From: Paulinella micropora
Taxonomy: Eukaryota; Cercozoa; Imbricatea; Euglyphida
Direction of reading: 5' to 3'
DNA: 63,868 nt
Assembly: GCA_009731375.1 (NCBI GenBank)
Contig: BJOX01000133.1
Span: 771,516-835,383, forward strand
The position numbers and the translations under genes are program-made. Under the pieces are notes generated by a model. That model saw only the letters and a program-made list of their open reading frames with translations. It was not told the DNA's origin and searched no databases. This document shows, in pieces, positions 24,451-36,356 of this stretch (within the stretch, counting starts at the first letter, position 1; the number at the start of each line of letters is the position of its first letter).

Positions 24451-25822
24451 ACAATCTGGGTTCTTCGTCTTTGGGGGGTAGGGCTAGACTGTGTCCACAT
24501 CAGATGGTGTTTGGCAAAGTCTTAACCACTCCACAGGACGTGATGCAACACAAGGCAGTGTATCAGCCGTTGGAGCTGATGGCAGTGAGGTTACGGGCCC
24601 TAGCGGAAGCGGAACAAATTGTTACTAAACATAGGGAGGCGGAAATGCGGACGGAGGACGAGAAGGGCCAACAGAAATATAAACACGTGGAATTCCGAGA
24701 GGGGAATACAGTGCTGCTATACTGCCCAAACGTTCCAGTGCGGGTCTCAACAAAGCTTTATGAGAAATGGCAGGGTCCGTATCAGATTATGAAACAAACC
24801 GCGGCCTACAATTATAAGATCAGACACCAGCGGACGAAGAAGGAACAGATAGTCCACGTTCGGCGATTGGTCAAGTGCTCGCCTTACTTGTTGGATTACG
24901 AAACGGATCAGGATGCCTTGGAGCGGACGGCGGATCAATTTGGAAACCCGCGGCAGTTGTTGACACGGGCGCAGAGGGCGGAGGAGATTGCGAGGCTGAG
25001 GGAGGAGGTGACGTTCGAGCAGGATGCGGAGGAGAAGAAAAGATTGCAAGACGCAATAGAGGAATTGGAGACGGGTTCACATGAGAGAGTTTCACAGAAA
25101 CAAAAGCGGGATGAGGAAAAGCGGAGAGAGGAGGACAAGAAACGGGAAGAATACAAGGCAGGGAGGGGGAAGCAGAGGGGAAAGGCGTGGGCACAAGGGG
25201 GTCAAGACAAGCAAGGTACAGGGGGGTCATCGAGGCCAGAGGCACCGGAGGGGCATTTGGGGATCAAACACAAGCGAGGCATGTGGGTGGAAAAAGCGGC
25301 GGAGATCGATAGAATAAAATGGAAGACTGGCAAGTTCTACTTGATGATGCCGGCAGCGAAAGAGGTAAGCGATGACACATTGACGACTTTTATGTCCTGA
25401 GGGTTCTAAGTCAGGGGGGGGCGTCACGACATAAGGCGGGGAAGGGCATAACGCCGGTGATGCAGTTTTGGAGGAGTAGTGACGAGGTGGCGGAGGAAAA
25501 GATGCGGCGGTTTGATCCGGTTTTTCTGGAAAAGGCGGGGAAGAAGCGGGAAACGTGGGATGCCACCATCAAGTTGGACGACGAGGATCATATCCCATAC
25601 ACCATTCAGACGAGACCGCGGTTGGTGCTGAATGTACCGTTCGACCTCACGGAAGAGAGGCGGATACCGGCACAGATTTGGGACGAGGTAGATGCGGAGG
25701 GATTGCCTTTCGATATTATCGGCGCTCCGCCGGCGGCGGTTGGATCACGAGGCAAGAAGCGGCCTACGACGGGTGGTCGGATGACTCGGGCAAGAGGACG
25801 GGCACAACGAGGAAGGGGGTGA
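24426..25822 (+). pseudogene. Gypsy integrase C-terminus and charged tail
   Basis: 324-residue frame with the post-core block ending PHQMVFGK, a GPY/F-type module (KWQGPYQI..YNYKI..VHVRRLVKC) and a long Lys/Glu/Arg coiled tail. A shift near 25375 leads into a second frame (IDDFYVLRVL.. then 25457-25822) that stays protein-like to a basic RGR-rich end. No chromodomain is recognised. The 3' LTR was not identified. Confidence 0.75.
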
Positions 25823-25933
25823 TGAATGGGTGACGAGTGAGAGGATAGTATAGGAATAGAGAAAGATGAAGAATAAGAAAGAAGATGAGAAGTGACGAGA
25901 TGAGAAGAATACGACCTGCGGGCACATGACGGG

Positions 25934-26001
25934 GTGATAGCGGCTTATGTGACTTGCGGGTATATAATGGGTGATAGCGGCTTATGTGACTTGCGGGTAT
26001 A
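25934..26001. repeat. 33-bp direct repeat (2 copies)
   Basis: GGTGATAGCGGCTTATGTGA followed by CTTGCGGGTATAT occurs twice in tandem. It lies in the non-coding 3' region of the gypsy element and could belong to its LTR. Confidence 0.8.
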
Positions 26002-27068
26002 TGAGGATGATAACGGTATAAATGAATTGCGGGGCTTTATAAGGGGGTGATGAGAATATGACTGGCATACGAATTCGAAGATGAATGAAGATGAGGGGGA
26101 GCGGTATACTTTTACATTCACAGGTACGGTGACGGGCATGCTACATGCATTTTATACTAACAAGGTAAACATTGGGGACGATGCGGGTTATATCTACAGA
26201 CAAATACGGGAAAAATATTATATCATTCGGGCTCACTGGTATAGGCATACATAATATCATGTGACTTTACGGTGTGATGGGGGAAATATATCAGACTGAC
26301 ATATCGGGCATAGAGGACATATCAGGAAATGAATAACGAACATGTCTTATGCCTGATAGGCTCATGGGGGAAACTGGGAAGCGGCCTGATACAAGACTTT
26401 ATTCTTTTTCTTTCCGCTCTGTGACGAGCGATGATATGGAACTTTATATATTTTTCTGATAACAACGGGTGAAGGGGACATACGGGTTGGGTTGGGGGAA
26501 TAATACATATTGACTAATCCAGTTTAGATAGAGAGGGGTAGAATAGCGAGGGGAGGAAGACAGGGGATAACAAATAGGGATAGTCAATAGGATGGATAGG
26601 ATAGCCGGGGGGAGGGGGTGGATGATATAGTCAGAGGATAGGATAGTGAGAGGGAAGGGGGCGCGGGGCAGCGATGAGAAAGATGAAGAAGTAAGATGAC
26701 GAGAAGAAAGAGAAACGGGGCAACGGGCAAGCGGCAACTCTGACACTCGGGTGAGGGGGGGCACCAGAGTGCAAGCATCTTTCAGAGGGAGCTGCGAAGG
26801 GGATCAAAAGGGGACATGGACCTTTTCGGGGGGAGAAGGAATGGAATGATGAGTGGATGAGGGGGTGTGTATATCATTAGTGTTATGAGCTCTCAGGTTC
26901 GTTTCAAGCATGGCGTTTCAGTGCCGGAGGGGCCTTGGTGGGGGTAGCAAAGGTCCGGGGGAGCCTTTCCTTGCCTACGTTACCTCTGGGCTGGGCGACC
27001 GGGACTACAGCGCACCGAGAGGGCATATGAGGCTATTAAAAGCCAGAAGTATCGTTCGAGTTACAAGC
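26002..27068. other. GA-rich non-coding sequence, possible gypsy LTR/3' region
   Basis: Purine-rich on the plus strand with many GGGATA/GATGAG words. No recognised frame. Paired LTRs could not be found by eye on either side of the gypsy element. Confidence 0.4.
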
Positions 27069-27268
27069 GGGATTCGGCGTGACCGAGACGGGGGCGGCTT
27101 CAACAAGTGGGATTCGGCGTGACCGAGACGGGGGCGGCTTCAACAAGTGGGATTCGGCGTGACCGAGACGGGGGCGGCTTCAACAAGTGGGATTCGGCGT
27201 GACCAAGACGGGGGCGGTTCCAACATGTTGGATGCGGCGGGACCCAGATGGCGGCTGCGTCCGAGCAC
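27069..27268. repeat. 40-bp tandem repeat, five copies
   Basis: Units of GGGATTCGGCGTGACCGAGA plus CGGGGGCGGCTTCAACAAGT start near 27069, 27109, 27149 and 27189, with a diverged fifth near 27229. The first three are identical or nearly so. Confidence 0.95.
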
Positions 27269-28581
27269 GAGGAGCGGCAACAACATATGGATATCGATCG
27301 AACGATGGCACGGCGGGGGAAGCATTGGATCGGCGGATCCAACGGAGTCGCGGAAGCGGGAAGGGAAGACTCGCCCAGGATAGTATAGACCGACACTAGG
27401 TCGGGGGGACGTTGAGTGACTAGGGGCCGGTTACAAGGAATGGAGGATAAAGGGCAAGTTGTGATCTCAACGGAGGGGAGGTGCATTTTCAGGCGTGAGG
27501 TGGCGGAAACTGATTCAACAGGCCACGAAGGGCGTAACGGGAAATTAACCAAAATTTTACATAATGTAAGTGTTGGCGTTTGGCACAACCTACAATTTTG
27601 TTTAATTTGTTAATACGGGTACGGCGTTGACCGTCACTCAGGTTCGTATTTGCATTTTATCCCGAGGTTGGTCGGTGGGGGGAGAAGGGATTATGCTGGC
27701 CCACCCGGTATATAATGGCAATATTGATCGTTCCGGTCTGTCGGTTATTCCTTGGTCTGGAGATTACGGAGTCCCTACTTTAGGTATTCCTCAGTCTTCA
27801 TATCGTTAGTAACAGTTATCTGTTTATTAAATATCCTACTATGGTAACAAAAGGTAATAATGGAACTGGAATAAAGTCCGCACGACTGTAGTTATTACAC
27901 AATGATTAATGTCCAATCCTGAATGCCAATATAGACCGTTACGTCCGTTACAATTATTGACTAGAACTATACGGATAAATTACTTACCAGTCACAAAGTA
28001 ATCACTAAAATTAAAACGTAGTTGTCCTACGCTCCCCCTTAGTTCCGAGGCTATGTCGATAATGCAAGTTATAAGTAATCAATACATCTACAATTAATAA
28101 CTATTGCATATTACGATAATGGCCCTTATTTCAGGTTGAAAAACTGAAATAACAGTTACAGTTTGACAACCTCAAATGATAGTTAAGTCTCAAAACTGAA
28201 AAATTGCCAATCCTGTCCTAGTCCGCCCGCCTTCGCTTCATTGCCGCAATGGCATCTCGTAATGGCCTCTATTTCAGGTTGAAAAACTGAATGACAGTCA
28301 CGGTTTGACAACCTGAAATAATAATTTCGATACGATTAAAACAATAGCAGTAGGTCCTTACAGTATGACCACATCAGTACGTAAACTGAATTATATTATT
28401 AGCTTCGTTCTCGCACTCGACTTCTACTTCAACGGGGACAACGCCAAAAGATGCAGCTCAACTACCTGCGCAAAACACTGCCTGCACACTTCAAAGAGAG
28501 AAGATTCACAAAACAACAACATGAGTTGACTTTGCGTAAATTTGCGTATTTTGCGTGAGTTTGCAGACTTGAGATGTAAAA
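27269..28581. other. Intergenic region with two short inverted-repeat units
   Basis: No gene is supported. Two related ~62-bp units at ~28119-28181 and 28261-28323 each carry TATTTCAGGTTG and a facing CAACCT(C/G)AAAT. In the second the 12-bp arms pair perfectly (TATTTCAGGTTG/CAACCTGAAATA). The region should include the copia 3' LTR, but no matching 5' copy was found. Confidence 0.5.
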
Positions 28582-29247
28582 TTATGGATCAAGTGTTACC
28601 ATAAATTTACTAACGAGATATTCGAATTGGTCCTTAGGAACATGTTTGGTTAATACGTCTGCTATTTGTTTCTTAGTTCCTACCTTTACAAACTTAATCT
28701 CATTGTCTCTCTGTGCATGATGAATGAAGTGCAGTTCTAAGGGTAAGTGTTTAGTACGTGGTCCTGACATTCCCCTCTCTGCTGCTAAGATAGTCTGTGC
28801 ATTATCTTCGTAAAGCTCTATCGGCCCTTTTTGTGCTATACCTAACTCTTCTGTGATGTGTCTGATAGCCAATCCTTCTCGTATGCACTCTGCTGCTGCG
28901 AAAATTTCCGCGTCATTAGAACTTAGTGCAATTCTAGTCTGTTGTTTCGATAACCAAGCTACCAGGTCTCCACCCCAAAGCACTATATGACCTGTACGTG
29001 ACTTTCCGGTTTTCTTACAGACCTTATGCGCAGCATCTGGCCATAAAGTAATCTTGGGGTACGTCCTTCCTTCTTGTGACAATTTAGGACCGCGAAATGC
29101 AATACCGCGATACGAACTTTTCAGATATATGAAGATCCTACCTAGTATTACTAAAGCATAAGCAAGTCCTGGATTTACTGTTTGCATCACGCTAGCTGCA
29201 TTCAGTGCTTGATCAGCATCTGGACGTGTCATCTTACTTAGAAACAA
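28582..29247 (-). pseudogene. Ty1/copia RNase H
   Basis: 221-residue frame typical of the copia C-terminus: LWPDAAHKVC, GGDLVAWLSKQQTRIALSSN, LYEDNAQTI, RTKHLPLELHFIHHAQ and QIADVLTKHV. It joins the RT frame through a one-base shift at ~29240 (the RT frame ends ..SLVGKLVSK). The TKHLPLE and VLTKH blocks are hallmark copia features. Conserved acidic residues appear present. Confidence 0.93.
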
Positions 29248-30937
29248 GTTTACCTACCAAACTAGGAATTGAACGCTTTCTAAGAGCGCTTGTTTCTCCC
29301 ATAGGTTCGGGCTCATGTTCTGCACTAGGAGTGCTTACTGGTCTAACATCGGCATATCCTACATCCTTTAAAATCTGTTTCTGATACTTCTTCTGATGCA
29401 ATAAAATGCGTCCTCTATCCTGAACTATCTCTATTCCTTTGAACTCCTTAGCCACTCCCAAACGCTTAAGAGGATAAAAGTTTTCCAGTTTACTAGCAAA
29501 ACGGTCATACGCTTGTTCGTTAGGAGCTGAGAAAATAAGATCATCTAAATGGAAAATACCAATGATAGCATCTCTTATCGGCTTATCTTTTTCAACGAAC
29601 ATACATAAATCTGAGTCTAGTAACCTGAATCCTAAGTCCTCTAACTTAGTTGCTAAGATCTCATACCATCTCCTACCAGCTTGCGGTGTGCCATACAGAG
29701 CTCCATCTACTCTCCATATCATGCCTTCATGCTCTTCACTGTTAATCCCATCGGGTGCATAAGCATAAACAGGATCATGCATTCGTGCATTTAGATAAGC
29801 ATTTTTGAAGTCTATACCGTATAGCTTATGTCCGTGCCATGCTGCAAGCTTAGACAAAAAGAGTAATGAGCGATGCGCGGCACAGGGCACAAATAATTGA
29901 TCTGGGTTATAGCTAACTCCTGGCTCTAGCATATCTCCCCGCAAAACTAACCTTGACTTAATGAACTTACGTCCTTTTTCGTCTAGTTTGACTTTATGTA
30001 CCCACGTTTGTCTCACTACTTTTACTCCTTTTTCTTTCGCTTCCTTAGGGCTTACCCACGTGTAAGTGTTAAAAGACTTTAGAGCTTCAATCTCTTTATC
30101 CATTCCTGCTTTTAACCATTTTGCGGTTAATCCCTCATCGACGATTGCCTTTGGTACCTTCAATGTCAGGTACAGTAACGCAGTGGTTTGATCCTCTACG
30201 ATACTTTCTGCGGACATCTCGGGGTGCTCTAGTTCTCCGACGGGTCTTGTCCTATCTATCCTATACTTTCTAATTTCGCTATCTAACATCTTTTTTACTT
30301 GACCGTCGTCAAAGACTACGAAGTGACTGGGCTTAGACATCTTACGGACTTTAAGTCTCTCTCCCTTCTCGCATGGTTCAAAGACGTTTCCTTCTCTCTT
30401 AACTGATTGCCAGTTTTCTCCATATTCTTCCTTTGCCCATTCTTCTCCGAAAGCTACTCCCGGAACACTAACTCTCTGTCTCTCTCCTGTCAATGTAGCT
30501 GCTTTAACTGCTGCCTTCTTTTCCGGAGGTGGTTGTGTAACTGGTGTCCTAACCTTAGCTTCTCGTTTCCCTCTCACTATGTTAGCTGTTGTGACTTTGT
30601 CACTTTGCTCCCAAGTGAGGCCCTTTGTGGGCGCGTTTCCCTCTACGTACCTCCTACTAGGGTGGTCTGCTTCGGGGCTTTGCGCCTCTAACGATGTGAC
30701 GGGTGTTGCCCCATCATCCTTGTCGTCAGCTAGTTCTACCTTTGACTTTGATGGGAGACCGGAATCTGGACGGTGAATGTCTTTTTCTTCCTGTAACTCC
30801 TCATGTTTGTCTAACTCCCCCTCATCTTTATGTTCGGATTCGTCTAACGGCTGTTCTAGCTGTACGGTGTCATTACTCCCCCTCAGATTCCTCGTCGTCC
30901 CATCTAACTTCTCTGGTTGGGTGAGCATCCTTGCCAA
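29234..30937 (-). pseudogene. Ty1/copia reverse transcriptase
   Basis: 567-residue frame. The N-terminal third is acidic linker. RT starts at about residue 270: WLKAGMDKEIEALKSFNTYT, VVRQTWVHKVKLDEKG, YGIDFKNAYLNARMHDPVY, ALYGTPQAGRRWYE and FHLDDLIFS. The last is a His-Leu variant of the usual Tyr-Val-Asp-Asp, with both Asp kept. The frame overlaps the integrase frame at its start, a shift that breaks the polyprotein. Confidence 0.93.
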
Positions 30938-31610
30938 CTACATTGTGGTTAAAGCGTACATTACGCACATTTGTGATGACCTTTCGACCATCCCAAACTC
31001 GGTATAGTTCCTTAAATACATCGTATCCAAGTAACATCACACGCTTTCCCCTATAGTTGCCTTTGCCTACCTGCTTTCCTATGTACATTACACCTAAACA
31101 TCCTATAGGCTTAAGTTGTCGGATAGCTGGCTTGTAGCCCAGACATTGCTCAAAAGGTGAGGTTCCTTTTCTAGGCCCTGTCGTGGCTGGTAGAATGTTG
31201 TGCAAGGTTGCGGCTGTGTGTTCCATTTCCGTCCAAAACTGGGGTGGTAAATTAGCCTCGTATCGCATGGCCCGGGCTGGTCCTGCTGTGATGTCGTTGA
31301 CCTTCTCAGCTATGGGATTGCCATCTTTATCATCTGGAGCACTAGTCTTCCAAATGAATTGTAAGGGTTTCCACCACTCTATAATCTCAGTTGGGACATC
31401 GAACTCGTTGTCGCAAGTGATCTGTCTGACTTTCTTCCCTGTCTGCGTTTCAAACCATGCTACCGCTTCTTTCAAACAGTCTACAAACTCGTTCTTGTAA
31501 CGTAAATAATAATCTTTGATGTATCCCGAGTAATCGTCTGTAATGCAAAATTTATAGTGCTTACCGTGAATTGACATTACCGCCCAAGGTCCGGAAGTAT
31601 CTATATGCAA
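30873..31610 (-). pseudogene. Ty1/copia integrase core
   Basis: 245 residues. DDE residues are visible: Asp4 in HIDTSGPW, Asp67 in ITCDNEF and Glu102 in NPIAEKVND, about 35 residues after Asp67. The C-terminal half has PFEQCLGYKPAIRQLKPIGC and GKRVMLLGYD, as in copia integrases. It is separated from the zinc-binding frame by a stop near 31640, and its C-terminus overlaps the RT frame. Confidence 0.92.
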
Positions 31611-31640
31611 AATCTCACAAGGTAACTCGCTCTCCTAATT

Positions 31641-31877
31641 CTAAACCTTAAATCTGGGTAACACTTTAGCTTTCCCCATCATACAGGCTCCACAAAATCT
31701 AACACTATCCTCGCTTCCTGTCAATTTTCTACCCATTGCCTTGCCTAATGCATAGGTCTTCGGTAGCTTTATGCCCACTACACTGATGTATGACGTAAAT
31801 GTCAACGGGCTTACCCTTCTTACCTTTCTCAGGATACATAGCGTATAAAACGCTGCCTCTAGCTTCCTCGTTCTCAC
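31641..31877 (-). pseudogene. Ty1/copia GAG-pre-integrase zinc-binding segment
   Basis: Short frame ending VRFCGACMMGKAKVLPRF, the C..C..GK end of the pre-integrase zinc domain. The His half of the site is not in the same frame, implying a shift near 31800. Confidence 0.7.
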
Positions 31878-31931
31878 TTACTCTCGCTTGCTTGCTCTCA
31901 CTTTCTCTCTCTTTGGGGATTCCCGCCCCGT

Positions 31932-32624
31932 TTACCCCGTCTTCTTCTTCTCTTTCACTTTGGGGTTGTAACGCTCGTTTATGTTGAGGGGCTTGTCTTT
32001 TTCATTGTCCCAGCGATAGAGCATGCCAGGCGTAAGTCTCCCCCTCACGATCACATCACTCTCTTTAATCCTTATGGGGTGCTTTAGGATTAGTAGTTGT
32101 CCATTTTGGTGAATGATAGATCTGTGGTGGTTGTGGTCCATGTTTCCAGTAGACATAATGGTAACTGGCACCCTGTTGTCTAACAACATATCTTTCTTTA
32201 CCAATGGCTTTCCCGATCCATCTATTCTTGTCAACCTCGCTTCCCCCATGTTTCGCACCACACTCTCTCCGTTTCCGGTGACTAAGCTAACGGGTTCAAT
32301 CTCTCGGACGTTGTGTAAGATGTGCGGTGTGTATGCTATATCCCTGGACGATCCGCTGTCTTGAACTATCATCTTTTTCTTGCGTCCTACCGTCTCGCTA
32401 TCGTCTACCATGAGATTGTGATCTTCCTCTTCTTCCTCCTCACTCTCTTTCTTTTGGGCTTTGTTCTTTCTTTCTCTCTCAAATCTCTCCTCGTACATCC
32501 AATCAAGCTCTTCTCGTGCCTCGCAATACGATTTAAAGCTTATGGGAATTCCCGACCTCATCTCCTCGGAGGTTCTGGAGTGTTCTAGGTTGTCCGGGTC
32601 AAACTCCTCATCATCCTCCTCCAT
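31932..32624 (-). pseudogene. Ty1/copia aspartic protease region
   Basis: 230-residue frame. After an acidic stretch, MIVQDSGSSRDIAYTPHILH provides the Asp-Ser-Gly active site of copia proteases, followed by VSLVTGNGESV and further beta-rich sequence. The tail is basic (KVKEKKKTG). It is bounded by frameshifts on both sides. Confidence 0.8.
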
Positions 32625-32658
32625 ATCTGAGTGTCCGTCTATCTCCCGTCTCTTCCTG

Positions 32659-33344
32659 TCACTCCCTCTTTCTCACTGCTGCCTGTTCTGGACTGAAGAA
32701 CTTGTATGCATCTCCTGAGTGTAACTTCCGCAAAAGTGCGTTCAGTGTAACCCCTCTCGCTTCTACCTCATGCCAAATCTTTATAAGGTGAGGCATCGAT
32801 CGCACGATGAAAAGAGCAAATTGATTGTCGTGGTTTTTAGCTAAGTCGAGTATTCCATAGTCTATTATTCTAACAGTTCTGTGTAAAACGCGTTTTCTTT
32901 GCCGTCCGGTTCGTAACATAAACCCTTTTTCACTACTATCTTTTCTGCTCCCTTCGTTAACGCATATAGCAACCTAGCTATTTCCGTCTTCTCAGGTCTT
33001 AGATGTCCTTCACTATGTCTGAACTCACACTCCCACTTAGCTCTTTCCTTAGCTTTTGCACTCTGAGTGGTTTTAGCTGCTCTCTTCTCTATGACTGTCT
33101 CTCTTGTGATTTGTGGTGTGCCTGCTGCATGCTTTAGAAATACCTCGTTTACAGCCCAAAACACATCTGTCAACAGTCCATCTGCCTCGGCTACTCTCTC
33201 TCCTTCCTTCTTTGTCATCAACACGACATCTCCCGTATCATCATCCAAAATACACAGATTGTTCAGCTGTTCACTTATTCTCTTAAAGTCCTCAAAGCTT
33301 ATCACCTTTCCGTGTTCTGTGTCTCTTGTACTGATCTTCCCCAC
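32659..33344 (-). pseudogene. Copia gag-pol linker region, two shifted frames
   Basis: Frames 32865-33344 and 32659-32919 overlap and look like one broken coding region. No domain is recognised. It is charged, with ISFEDFKRISEQLNN near its start and a helical second part. It lies between the capsid tail and the protease, the usual place of a capsid-protease spacer. Confidence 0.5.
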
Positions 33345-33796
33345 AGGTGTTTCGTGTGTGTGTGTTTGTCGCTTGTCTGCTCTGTCTGTGACTCTACACT
33401 GTCTCCTACTCTACCCAAAGGAGACGGACCTTGTGGTAGTAGCGATGGTGGCCAAGACTTTCCCTCACTTGTCCCTCCTACACGCTCCACAGGCTCAATC
33501 TAAGCAGTCTCTCTTTCAGTTCTGGTCCCGCCGGTCCGTGCCTCCTTTCCTGGCATCATAGCGTCATTCCGTGAATCTGTACTAACTCCTTTCTTACCGG
33601 GTTTTTCAACACTTTCCTTGTCTTTTTCTCCGATATTTGCATACTTAGAGAGTTTTTCTTCACGGGTTTTGCAGTATCTTTTGGCGAGATTTCTTTGCAC
33701 TCGCCCCCTTTCCCTCTCTCTCACTCAGTATGCTTATCATCTCACTCTCGGACAGATAATCACCGGAAGGACGTGGGCGACGTGAAGGGTCCTGTG

Positions 33797-34255
33797 CTAG
33801 GTCAATGTCAGGAATAGTGGGTCTTGACGGGCATGATAACCACATAGGTCTGCATACACTAGCCTCTTTGCTGCCTCACCCGCATTCCCCCAACTCTCCC
33901 CCTGCCCAAATTCAACTCCACACTGTTCTCCCTTCCAGTTCAGCCCAGTACAATGAGTGGTCAGTGGGCCTGTGGTGTGGCTCTTAGGAGTGAATGTAGT
34001 GGGGCGTGGTGTTTCGTTCTTTGTCGGTCTAGAGTTCTGAGGGGGTGTGGGTGTCGGTTTCTCACTTGCTTTCCGTTTCTCTTTCCCTTTCACTTGCAAC
34101 GGTTTTGGTTGCAATGGTGAGGTTTGCACACGTTGTGTGTCTCGTGAGGTTGTGAGGGTAGGAGTGGTTGTTGTAGAGGTGTCGGGGTGTTGAGCACTAG
34201 TGAGAGTGCGGGGTGGAGGGTTGTGGGGTCTGTCTCGGAGTGTGTTTCGAGTCAA
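33797..34255 (-). pseudogene. Copia gag-derived Pro/Thr-rich region
   Basis: 152-residue frame rich in Pro, Thr and Ser, ending with a Cys/His-containing piece (CTGLNWKGEQC and later DLCGYH) that might bind a metal. Its upstream side is cut by a poly-C run and a 10-N gap (34270-34330). No function assigned. Confidence 0.4.
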
Positions 34256-34268
34256 TAAAGCACTCGAC

Positions 34269-34269
<1 letters not shown>

Positions 34270-34315
<46 letters not shown>

Positions 34316-34330
34316 CCCCCNNNNNNNNNN
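34270..34330. other. Poly-C tract with 10-N gap
   Basis: Near-uniform C run ending in a 10-N placeholder gap inside the copia gag-pol region. True length unknown. Together with poly-A at 34559-34574 it may cause some of the frameshifts here. Confidence 0.9.
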
Positions 34331-34674
34331 CTTTGCTCCTTCGGAGGCTCACTATCCTCCTCGCCCTCTTGCTCTGCTTCACGAGCAATAATGCTATCCC
34401 CACTTTCTTCCCTCCATTGCTTCTTCTGCACCCTCCATCATGACTAGCCCATACTCTTCTTCTTCTGAGGTGTCTTCCCATTCAGACTTATCTCCTTCTT
34501 CCTCCTCACCCTCCTCTCCTACTTCTCCCCTCATAAGAGTGACTCCTTTGGCTCCTTTAAAAAAAAAAAAAAAACTTGCCACTCTTGTCTCTTTGCTTCC
34601 CCTTTGTGGAGTCAGAGTGAGCTGACTTTGGACTAGTTCGTTTGGGGCCTGACTTTTGTTTGCGGCAAAATCGC

Positions 34675-34716
34675 TTTGTGTGTCCGGTCTGATAGCAGTT
34701 ATAGCATGTCGCAGTC
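34675..34716 (-). pseudogene. Copia nucleocapsid CCHC zinc knuckle
   Basis: The minus strand reads CYNCYQTGHTKRFC, a perfect C-x2-C-x4-H-x4-C retroviral-type knuckle for RNA binding. It lies downstream of the gag capsid frame in a stretch too broken to give a long open frame. Confidence 0.9.
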
Positions 34717-34938
34717 AGCCACCACTCCTGCTCTGAACTATCACTTCCATTCTTGTTGCCCTTGCCCTTCCCGTTCTTAGTCCATTTCTTGTTCTTCTCT
34801 CTCTTTTCTCCCTTCTCTCCTCCCTCTCCCTCTCCAAACGTTAACAGTAGATTCGCTCCCTTACCCTCTCTCTTCCTCTCTTTCTCCTTCCTACGTTCCT
34901 TTCAGTCTCTTCTGCTTCGCTTCCCACAACACGTAAAT

Positions 34939-35733
34939 TTAACTTGCCGACTCTACCATATCATCATGTGTTGGCCTGCTCGCTGCTGCTAATCTATAAT
35001 GATCGTTGAGGTATGCGGGCCCATAGGCCTCATGCTCTGCTAGCTTCTCTAACAACCCATTTACTGCTTCCTCTGGCTCAAAGGGCTTCCCTCTCAGGGC
35101 TTCTAGCCAGTTCTTCTGCAGTAGAGGTTGTGTTAGATACTCATCCATATCCTCTGTCGGTCTCGGTCTCATCTCTTTGAATGCTTTCTCCTCTATGTAT
35201 CTCGCCGCACCACTTAGATTACCGTATTTTGCTTTGACAATGCAGACTTTCTCAAACGGGCAATGAACGTTTTTACTGCGAAGAAATTGAATCACCTTAG
35301 ATTCCGAGAATGCTGTTGTTACGAGAAGTTGGAACATTCTGCAGCGATGCAGATACTGCTGTTCTTCTCTGTATCTCCTCTTCCTCAGCAAGTACACGTC
35401 CTTGTGGATTCTTGTCATCGCTCTTTTCTTCTTTCTGTTCGCCCTATCCTCCCAAGCTTTCTTCTCTTCCTTTAAGAGGTCTTTCCAGTTGGCAGGTTTC
35501 TCTGTCTGTGTTTTCTGGTCTTGTGGTGTTTGGCTACCTCTCTGTCTCTGTTGTCGTTTTTGTTGTGTCTCTGTTTCATCTTCTTCGTCTGATCCTTCCG
35601 GTGTGTCCACCTCGTGTGGTTCTCTCGGTTCTACCATTTCTTCTGCTTTTCTCATGACAAGATAAAGTGCAAAATGTCTTGCAGAATTTTTTGCAGAAAT
35701 TTCAAGGTTATTGGAACTTTGTCCTAACCTCAT
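34939..35733 (-). pseudogene. Ty1/copia gag capsid region
   Basis: 264-residue frame. A charged, Gln/Arg-rich N-terminal part precedes a helical segment of the copia gag type (WLEALRGKPFEPEEAVNGLL, then KLAEHEAYGPAYLNDHYRL). The annotated ATG at 35733 uses the last bases of an adjoining transposon terminal repeat. The native start may be an internal Met (MRKAEEMVEP) or may lie beyond the insertion. Confidence 0.7.
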
Positions 35734-36226
35734 AAATCATTACTATATGAATAGTAGATGATAAATACACATTTTTTTTGAAAAAAATTCAAATCCTCAA
35801 ACAGGGGAAACGTTTAACGGTTGGATTTTTCGACTGTGAGCAAAAATCATCCGCGCTCTAAGTCGAAGTGTAGGAAAGTGATTTTTACGTGGTTTTTTCA
35901 CACAAATCATCAGTTTATTGTAGTACATGATAAATATATAATTTTGGAAAAAATTTAAAATTTAAAGTAGGGAAACGGTTAACGGTTGGATTTGTGACTG
36001 TGAGCGAAAATCATCCGCGCTCTAAGTCGAAGTGTAGGAAAATGACTTATACGTAGTTTTTTCACACAAAATCATCAGTTTATTGTTTCTAAGCACTAAT
36101 ATATAAAAAATATAATATTTAAATATTCAAATTCAAAAATTTGAATAGTATAACGGTCTAAGTAAATTTGAATGGTATAACGGTAATAGGAAAAGTGACT
36201 CAGTGACAATTCAAGTCACTGTGCTT
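35727..36226 (+). repeat. Left terminal inverted repeat
   Basis: Matches the reverse complement of the right end over ~490-500 bp with few differences. It contains two tandem subunits (~164 bp apart) with GACTGTGAGC(A/G)AAAATCAT followed by CCGCGCTCTAAGTCGAAGTG. AT-rich between the subunits. Candidate transposase-binding sites are the GAGCAAAA words at 35838 and, with one change, 36002. Confidence 0.9.
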
Positions 36227-36356
36227 CCGTAAAAAAGATTAAATATTGTTATATGATCAGTAGACAATTATAATGGAGTAGTCTAATTATTTAATACTAT
36301 ATTATTTCAAAATTCAAACTTAAAATTTTCAATAACTTATAACTGTTGAAGATATA

